From assembly GCA_008360955.1 (NCBI GenBank), contig LUCM01008712.1, forward strand, positions 1-64,000: a stretch of 64,000 nucleotides of DNA. Direction: 5' to 3'. Below, piece after piece: positions 58,501-64,000 of the stretch. Positions within the stretch are counted from its first letter, which is position 1. Each line of letters begins with the position of its first letter. Below the pieces are notes generated by a model. It saw nothing but the letters and a program-made list of their open reading frames with translations, made no database searches and was not told where the DNA came from. The DNA is from Fasciolopsis buskii. Its lineage: Eukaryota; Platyhelminthes; Trematoda; Plagiorchiida; Fasciolidae. A program made the position numbers and the translations under genes.

Positions 58501-59600
58501 TGGCGAGGACGAGTAACATTACCTGACATCAGTCTCCTTCGAATCGGACAAACCTGGACACAATCAGTTTGCGGACAATTGTGCTTTTTGATTTCATGAT
58601 GCAGTTGGGGCCAATGATGTACGAGTCAAATTGTAATCTGGCTGAACGAATAAGACCCAAGAGAATAACAGTGAAATCGCTTTTCTCAATTTGTTATGGT
58701 CTGTTGGCAACCCAGTGCCTTGATATTTATCAGAACATGGCCGTGTCGACTAACAGTGTAATAATTGCCGACGTTCCGGTTGCGCCGGGTAGATTTTACG
58801 GGCAAAGTTTTTACCGTCAGCACCACTTTATTCTGATGCCCTAAACTTACACATGGCGCACTGATTCTCCGTTACGTAGTCTTATCCCTAAACGGGCTAC
58901 TCTGCTGGAAATTTAATTGGCCATTAAAAAGCAGGTTCAGTCCTCAGTATAACCTTAGTCCTAATACTAATAACCAAAAGTACCCACCATTAATACCTAA
59001 CAAAAAATTTGCAATAGCACTTTTTTGTTAATTTCGAAATCTCGCGAAAGATGTTTCATTCGTGAAAATAGCACTGACTTCTGGAAGATTCCCTTCGCGA
59101 AAACCTCTATCCGCAATACACTCCGTTGCCTGCACTGCATGGTGTAGAAATCACGTCGAACAAGATACAATTCACAGCAGTTTCCATTGTCATTGGTTCA
59201 ATCCGAAGAACAGCCGCTCCGTTCTGGAATTCCCTCAACGGGTTCAAATGAAAACGATTGTTGCTTCCTTAGGATCGGCTCTGTGTCCCACGACCATTTA
59301 ATCTCACGAAAGATTTCATTGGAAAGTAAACAGACTAGTTCGGTTCCGCCTATTCAGCTCACGTTATTTTCTTCTTTTGCAACCTTAAAAGGAGCACCAA
59401 ATAAAACTTCAGCATAATGTTTTACCAATGATTTCATGCGATTTTGCCTTGCAGTTGATGAAGAATAAGGTTTCCATTACTTCTGTTTTCCCTATCAGGT
59501 TCTCCAGCAAGTCACTTTGGCCGTCAAAGACTTGAATGAGACCGTCTTCATACCGTGTGGGCTTTTGATGATAGACCCTGCAGAGCGTGGGTTGCGTGTG
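49467..59600 (+). CDS. GOLGA7: GOLGA7/ERF4-family palmitoyltransferase accessory subunit (last exon uncertain)
   Basis: The exons 49467-49598, 58042-58194 and 59499-59600 join in phase 0 to give 129 residues collinear with human GOLGA7 (137). Landmarks are RVFIQRDFSEGT at the N-terminus, RINPSQFADAINRLNDLFDE across the first junction, CLTAYLAFLCIQTHYEK, and GLLMIDPAERGLRV. GOLGA7 pairs with DHHC9 at the Golgi as the enzyme palmitoylating Ras; this role is inferred by family. Human Cys72 and Cys81 correspond to C79 and C88, but the position of Cys69 is V76. After RGLRV the family has about 15 more residues (IEITIYED-like) that I could not place with confidence. Intron 1 (8.4 kb) carries RTE copy D and Gypsy remains. 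Confidence 0.87.
49599..50888. other. GOLGA7-like intron 1, first part
   Basis: No gene or recognisable repeat is seen between exon 1 and the insertion site of RTE copy D. Confidence 0.4.
50889..50901. repeat. Target-site duplication of RTE copy D (left)
   Basis: TACACTGCCGTTC is repeated exactly at 54223-54235, directly after the element's ATG tail. The leading T could belong to the tail, leaving 12 bp. Confidence 0.85.
51098..51965. other. Assembly gap (868 N)
   Basis: The undetermined bases fall entirely inside RTE copy D, over the endonuclease region. By comparison with copy C about 1.0 kb of element sequence is expected here. Translated frames across the gap are meaningless. Confidence 0.98.
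52126..53736 (+). pseudogene. RTE copy D reverse transcriptase (one premature stop)
   Basis: The frame begins in the linker (MNKMRRQLQRQLTISLRND) and continues through RRKAAGPDDLPPVLFKLS, a TAG at 52624, and SNHRGISLIPIVTK. It then reads FRPGRGCIDQIFTLRQ, FLDLKSVFDSVD, TSGVRQGCPVFPFLFNFVMD, LDYADDVVCLF and GSCVSNDGSSGVEVNTRISK. Motif order is that of RTE-clade enzymes, which copy RNA at a nicked target. YADD is intact, unlike copies A-C. The C-terminus is cut short by a deletion shared with copies A and B (EARCRLSKYPISAYETQ instead of the RRLSWL-type tail). Confidence 0.88.
54223..54235. repeat. Target-site duplication of RTE copy D (right)
   Basis: TACACTGCCGTTC is identical to 50889-50901. 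Confidence 0.85.
54640..56450 (-). mobile_element. Decayed Ty3/Gypsy pol (reverse transcriptase and RNase H)
   Basis: On the minus strand from about 56250 the broken frames follow a Gypsy reverse transcriptase. EPADWVSH is followed by a degenerate 'RxCIDxxxxNKAL' region, LTLPVFDDSLPDLSNVVFY, 'FWxLExDEASxxLTxFNTxxxxxxWKxLxxG' and 'LPGLLCVVxDIL'. At 55487-55236 an open stretch reads QYRLGVALLQNDHPADFCSR, TLAGSEDRWEQIKVLLTIVY and ALERL, the start of Gypsy RNase H (YGLGAVLxQDxHPVAxASRxLxxxExxYAQIEKE). Stops are common. It is antisense in the GOLGA7-like intron 1. The 54640-54880 part is not clearly assigned. Confidence 0.72.
56451..58041. other. GOLGA7-like intron 1, last part
   Basis: No gene is recognised. 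Overlapping frames at 56443-56760 (+) and 56868-57146 (-) have no family resemblance. The intron ends TTTCCTTTGGTAG at 58041. Confidence 0.4.
58042..58194 (+). CDS. GOLGA7: GOLGA7-like exon 2
   Basis: Fifty-one codons from INPSQFADAINRLNDLFDEA through PGVFMENVLGCLTAYLAFLC to IQTHYEK, ending AAG|GTACGT. It covers the family's central helix and the cysteine/hydrophobic segment used for membrane attachment. Valine replaces the first of the two adjacent palmitoylated cysteines of the human protein (CLAC becomes VLGC). It is hidden in another frame of simple open-frame listings. Confidence 0.9.
59499..59600 (+). CDS. GOLGA7: GOLGA7-like exon 3
   Basis: Thirty-four codons after TTTTCCCTATCAG: VLQQVTLAVKDLNETVFIPC, GLLMIDPAERGLRV, then GTATCC. 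It aligns with human VLKKVSKYIQEQN...APQGLLLTDPIERGLRV. The phase is 0 at both ends. If the donor were not used, the protein would end after three more codons (VSF, stop). Confidence 0.87.
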
Positions 59601-59675
59601 GTATCCTTTTAAAGCCTGCATTTATTTCTTGTTGATAAGAATGATGCACATCACTAGGGTTTTTCATTGTTTTAG

Positions 59676-59708
59676 TTTCCGAGTATTCTAGTTTATCAGC
59701 GCTGCTAA
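59676..59708 (+). CDS. GOLGA7: Candidate GOLGA7-like last exon
   Basis: After a 75-nt potential intron ending TTCATTGTTTTAG, an in-phase stretch reads FPSILVYQRC and TAA. Its length and hydrophobic alternation fit the family's short C-terminal strand, but the residues do not match the IEITIYED consensus. A further downstream exon is equally possible. Confidence 0.3.
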   Translation, partial: FPSILVYQRC

Positions 59709-60247
59709 CTGTGGGTGTTGCAAGCGGTAGGATCGTGTCGGCATGAACGCCAAAGGTTTTCTAAGCGGAACATGCTTGCATTACGCTTTAATTTGGTTGC
59801 TTCCGTTGTGTCAACGACTGGACGTCTTATATTAGTAGGGGCTACTGTAAACATCCCCTTTTCCTCGATGAATACGGTCAAACGTACGTAAACGGGAAAG
59901 GTGCAGCATACTTTGAAAGTAGGTTCTGATATCAGCGGTACACTTTTCATGTGCACATCTGTCTGATCTGATTCTCTCACATCCTTAACCTTCCCAAAAA
60001 GATTGAACTGTGCATACTTCATCCGTAACACTCGCAAGAATCAACGAACCTGTCTGCAATCTTCAGGTACAAATGCATGAACAAGTTGTGATTTTCCACT
60101 CCTAACCCCGTATTGGCATTTTCCGACCACCTTACTGTTTTCTCCAAAACAGCAAACGTTACCCTGTATGATTCCCCTCTCGCTTTCATGTAGCCTGTAT
60201 TGTGCATTTCGACGGTGCCAGCACATGGTAAAGAGAAAAATTCGCAC
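59705..60247 (-). other. Cluster of unrecognised minus-strand open frames
   Basis: Three overlapping frames (59705-60037, 60019-60207, 60041-60247) of 62-110 codons run on the minus strand. The longest contains FKVCCTFPVYVRLTVFIEEK and NIRRPVVDTTEATKLKRNAS. I do not recognise them. They could be a decayed transposon or chance. No splice structure or start context supports a host gene. Confidence 0.25.
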
Positions 60248-60929
60248 TATCTCTGTTTTTTACCGTTATATTTCACCCTAGCAGAGCAGGAAGTTTCCTG
60301 TGGCTAAAATCAACATTATCGAAAAACGCAAAAGAAGAGACGTCTACCCTTGACCTTCTAATTGTCAGTCACACCTATCGTTAATCAGCAGTCACCTGTT
60401 CCAACCAACTCCAGCGAGAACAATCAAATCAAGCCTAATGCAAACCTAGTTTCACTAGGGAAAAAATCGCACTAATAAGATTACCATGCGTATTCATGTC
60501 TTTATGACTGCCATATATTTCATTGGATTAATCGTCTCATTGGTCCGCTATGTTGGTTTGCCTTCGAGCTGATATGGTTAAAGTCCCCCCCTGTGAAAAC
60601 CAGATCGCGTACGTTAATTCGTTGGCACAGTCACCATATGGTTCATTCAGTTTGTCACCGTTCAGTCATGCATCAACATCATGTCAGTTATTAACTAATG
60701 AGGTGACCGTCTCATTTTGGTTGTCCCGTTGGAAATCGTTCACCATTTGGCATAATAGGTTGCATCCGTCTGTTTGTCAAGTGCGAATCCTCGATCGCGG
60801 GACCGGTGGTAACAAGTGGGATACTTGAGTTTGGCTTTCGTACAGGCAACGCAAGAATATCACCCTCACAGATATTACGGCTTCTGGAATGTTTACCTAT
60901 CGGTAGAAGTGGCTCGGTCTGGTCCTGAT
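60248..60929. other. No gene identified
   Basis: The frames are short (up to 92 codons) and unrecognised. The segment lies between the GOLGA7-like exons and the RTE cluster, and may contain the gene's 3' end. Confidence 0.35.
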
Positions 60930-60939
60930 ATTTAGAAGC

Positions 60940-62560
60940 ATGTGGTCATCACAATGAGACATCATTTGACAGTCTGCGTACCTCCATAACCCAGTGAACT
61001 ATACAGGATGGTTTATCTCAAGCCAAAGATCCAATCATGCCTGAAAGGTCAGTGGGTAAAGATCTGACAAAGTGATCTCCTGATTGGCAGTTAACTTGGG
61101 CTGGTAACTCGTTCGGGAAACTGAGTGGAAGAATAACTGATCCACGTAGACGGTCTTCCACTCACCTTGCCTTACGAACAGGTTCCCGTTAGAATCGATG
61201 GCTTTGGTTGAGAACCCTAATTGTCCTTCTGCTTTGGGGACTGGACTCCCCAGGAGTGTTCTTCTAAAAAGAATCTCGATGAATAGCACAAACAATAAAT
61301 CGGTGGTCGCAAATGACAATCACGAGAGCACGGCTCATCCCCGAGCAGGGGGAGTAGTGATAAGCCTTCGCCTGCTCCAAGTTCCTGTAGCGAGTTAACG
61401 TCCTACTATTTTGTGGGTAAGACTTTTGAGTCAAGGGCTCCGGTTGGGGGTTCCCAAAGAAGGACCCTTCTGCGGTGTGGGTATCCACAAAAATCAATCG
61501 CCGGAATACCCCAAGCTTCCTTTCTACAGAGAATCTTTCTAATTTTCGTTCTTCCGATGCAGAGACCACACAAGATATCACGGAGAATTGCGGCTCGATG
61601 AATTTGACTGACGGCAGCAGCACTAGTGGAGAGGGAAGAAATAGCTCGTAAACATCATTTAAACTTGTGTTTACTTCAATTGGGTGTCTTCAATGTCCGA
61701 ACGCTCAGCCAATTAGAGGAATAAACTACCCTAGTTAGAACTTGAGACTTTTAAAATAGATGCGCTGTATCTCCGAGACGCGCAAATAGGATCCTACTTC
61801 CGTGATCATTCTTCGCCTAGTTGCAGCCTCATTCTTTCGCGTGTCGGATGATCCGGTTTTGAGTGTCGGACTGGTGCTAGGGTCGCTCTGAGTATGTGAA
61901 CAGAGCGTGCGCTGCCAGTATGGATTCCAGTCAACAGTCGTTTGTGTGTAGTTCAGTTGCACGACTTTGTACGTGTGAATAGCAGTCGGCTGGAGCATCG
62001 TAGTTTGTTCATCTTATCTGTGTACGCGCCCACTGACTGTAGCTCCCCTGAGGCGAAAGATGAGTCTTATTGGGAGTTATTTCGATTGCTCCGCAGTGTG
62101 CGTGCAACGGACGTTGCTGGTGATTTTAATGTTCAGCATGGCTACTTAACATGCAGAACCGCATATCGGAGGCCGACTTTCTGTCCTAGCCGATCGATGA
62201 TGACGGAGATCGACTCGTTTGAGTGTCTTGGCCACAGGCTGCTTCTGGAGAACACCAACGTTTGTCATAAAAAGCGACGTTGACTTATCTGGAGCCCTCC
62301 TTTACCTTCACAGCGTTGGACTCGGATTGATCATACTGCCAGCAATCACCGGTGGTGTGGACCGGTCAAAGAATGTTGATCGTTCTGGTCCATATCTGTG
62401 GATTCAGATCATGCATTGGTCCGTGCTCGCTTTTCTTTGCATCTAGTCGGTGGTCACATTAGCACTTGTCCTGCAAAGCCGATTCTAGATGATAATCGCC
62501 TACTTCAGTTCGAATCGGAGCTCTCAACAAAAAAGCGAACAATGGGAGCAGGCCAAAGAA
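60940..62560 (+). mobile_element. RTE 5' region and endonuclease, decayed (copy E, left part)
   Basis: From ATCACAATGAGAC at about 60945 the sequence parallels the 5' regions of copies A and C (GGTTTATCTCAAGCC, CCAATCATGCCTGAAAGGTC, GTTGAGAACCC). The nuclease begins LGVFNVRTLSQLEE near 61679. It continues FILSVYAPTDCSSPEAKDES (62010-62070), VAGDFNVQHGYL with the catalytic GDFN retained (about 62117-62152), a frameshift, and VDSDHALVRARFSLHL (62396-62443). It is more diverged than copies A-D. Confidence 0.72.
61942..62560 (+). pseudogene. RTE copy E endonuclease
   Basis: The first frame (61942-62283) holds the YAPTDC strand and AGDFNVQ. The second (62398-62688) holds SDHALV and DDNRLLQFESELS from the start of the linker. 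Both catalytic motifs survive, but at least one frameshift lies between them at about 62270-62400. Confidence 0.65.
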
Positions 62561-62849
62561 GCACTGCATTGAATGGCTCACTGATTACGAATATTGGTCC
62601 ACGGAATCCAAGCGAAAGCGAGCTAACTAAAGCATCTAATAGTTCACTTTCAGAATTGTCGGTTAGCACGTGGCACAGAACACATTAGGGTGCAAGCATG
62701 ATACCAATGCAATGACAATCATCTTTTGTGCCCCCACCAGGAAGGGTTAAAGCCAAAGCTGTTTTATCAACATTCCGCAGTTTCTTTTAGCCTTGCCTAG
62801 CACGCGAAGATAAACGTACGCGAGCACTCGCAGTAAGTTCTCAGATCAC

Positions 62850-63345
62850 TAAAAGTGTGGTAAGGCGATTGTCTTCGTCGAAGAACGAACGTCAATACCA
62901 AATAAATGACGAAGCACTTCGTCACACCTTACCCGGCATTCCCACCAGACTCGAGGAATTCGATTTTGATTAATAACTGAACTTCGTTTCTGCATGACTT
63001 GGTCTTTCTCACCAAAGTTAGTGGGAGCTGTAGACAACGGTCGCCAAACAGAATCGACTGAGGCCGAAGTAGAACAGACGTCTTCTTCCCGCTTTTTCGT
63101 TAAAAAATGCCACCCAAAGCCTTCAACTTTTCGGGGAGTGGTTGAATGGAAGCCCGTCTAATTGGATCAATTGCCCTTCCAATTAATTTCTCCAACTCAA
63201 ATCAACCACCAACCCGGCAGACCAGGAGACTAATCAGTCAGGCGAAGCATGATTGAATCTCCAGCTTGTTCTGTGTAACTCTTTGTATCACGGAGACACA
63301 CGAGCCGTCACTCCAAGTCAGTGTGCAGTCTCGCTGTGACGGATA
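62850..63345 (-). mobile_element. Opposite-strand RTE 5' fragment
   Basis: Reading the minus strand from 63345, the sequence TTATCCGTCACAGCGAGACTGCACA, then GTGACGGCTCGTGTGTCTCC, CAATCATGC, TAGTCTCCTGGTC and GGCAATTGATCC follows the 5' end of copy C. It separates the endonuclease and reverse-transcriptase halves on the other strand, so it is either a nested insertion or an inversion. Confidence 0.6.
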
Positions 63346-63367
63346 AGCGTGTAAACCATAAGGTCTG

Positions 63368-64000
63368 CGGTCAAGGTTGCATCGACCAGATATCCACTCT
63401 TTGACAGTTACTCGAAACTCGCCACACATCGCTGCCCGATAATCTTAGTCTTTCTCGACTTGAAAGGTGCGTTCGAATCAGTGGATCGGACAGCGATATT
63501 TGGTGCTTTCCTCCGGAGGGGTATGCCAGTGAAGTTCGTGAACCTGTTGCGAGCATTATACCCGCATACCTATGGTCGCGTTAGGGTATACGGTGAACTA
63601 CCACGTTCAGTCGAAACGACAAGCGGCCTTCGACAAGAGCGCCCCGTCCCTCCATCCTTCTTTAACTTCGTCATGGACTAGGCGATGGAAGGTGCCTTAG
63701 GTTTCCAAGATGTAAGAGTCGAAATGGGATTTAGGGAAGCTGTGATCTAGATTACGCAGATGACGCCGTATGCCTGTTCGAATCCACGAACCACGTACAA
63801 CATGCCCTAGACAGACTCTCGAGGTTGGTCGCCCGGTTTGGAATGTGCTTTGCACTTTCAAAGTGCTGTTGCAGGACCGGACGACAGCAGTGCCGAACTT
63901 AGTGCTGAGCGGAGAGGGACTAATGATTGTGAACCGTTTCACCTGGTAGCCGCCCGTTGAACGATGGTGGCTCGACAGATGTAAATACGCGTATACCGAA
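63368..64000 (+). mobile_element. RTE reverse transcriptase, runs off the window (copy E, right part)
   Basis: GCGGTCAAGGTTGCATCGACC (from about 63366) opens the CIDQ region. Then come FLDLKGAFESVDRTAIF, FVNLLRALYPHTYGRVRVYG, TTSGLRQERPVPPSFFNFVM and a TAG. YADDAVCLFES (63753-63785) and a diverged C-terminal part follow, with small deletions. YADD is intact. The frame is broken several times and the element continues past the window end. Confidence 0.75.

Overview
The window is eukaryotic nuclear DNA, most likely from a digenean flatworm (opisthorchiid- or fasciolid-like). The genes are split into many short exons with GT-AG introns, and the introns are packed with RTE-clade non-LTR elements, CR1/Jockey-type LINE remains, Ty3/Gypsy pieces and a Mutator-like DNA transposon, a mixture typical of fluke genomes. 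The species call is inference; no database search was possible.

Three host genes are supported, all on the + strand. (1) A KANSL2/INO80D-family C3Hc3H zinc-finger gene has exons at 15474-15799, 25016-25233, 29330-29797 and 31113-31394 (stop). Its 5' exons were not found. (2) A complete six-exon cytosolic-type acetyl-CoA C-acetyltransferase (ACAT2-like thiolase, 442 aa) runs from 35003 to 49117, and every splice junction is in phase. (3) A GOLGA7/ERF4-family palmitoyltransferase accessory subunit starts at 49467, only 349 bp after the thiolase stop, with exons at 49467-49598, 58042-58194 and 59499-59600. Its short last exon is uncertain.

Layout: 0.65-3.1 kb, decayed CR1/Jockey-type LINE (+). 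3.4-7.55 kb, Mutator-like element (-) whose transposase has a 38-nt intron, a complete DDE triad and a downstream PHD-finger frame. 9.2-10.9 kb, fragments of two further LINEs. 10.84-14.04 kb, RTE copy A (+). 15.5-31.4 kb, KANSL2-like gene; its first visible intron carries RTE copy B (+, almost identical to the 3' part of A, with a long expanded GAT/GAG tail) and near full-length RTE copy C (-). A later intron carries a putative solo LTR and RTE scraps. 35.0-49.1 kb, thiolase, with RTE-family-2 and Gypsy remains in its introns. 49.5-59.7 kb, GOLGA7-like gene; its first intron holds RTE copy D (+, 13-bp target-site duplication, interrupted by an 868-base assembly gap) and a decayed Gypsy pol (-). 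60.9-64.0 kb, nested RTE fragments.

The most notable signals concern the RTE family. Copies A, B and C share a reverse-transcriptase motif changed from YADD to YADF. Copies A and B also share a 493-bp internal deletion and premature stops, yet differ at only two positions seen over about 1.8 kb. This suggests that catalytically dead copies were mobilised in trans, or that DNA was duplicated or converted recently. The thiolase supplies acetoacetyl-CoA, the GOLGA7-like protein would act in Golgi protein palmitoylation, and the KANSL2-like protein in chromatin regulation. Nothing links the three functionally except position.
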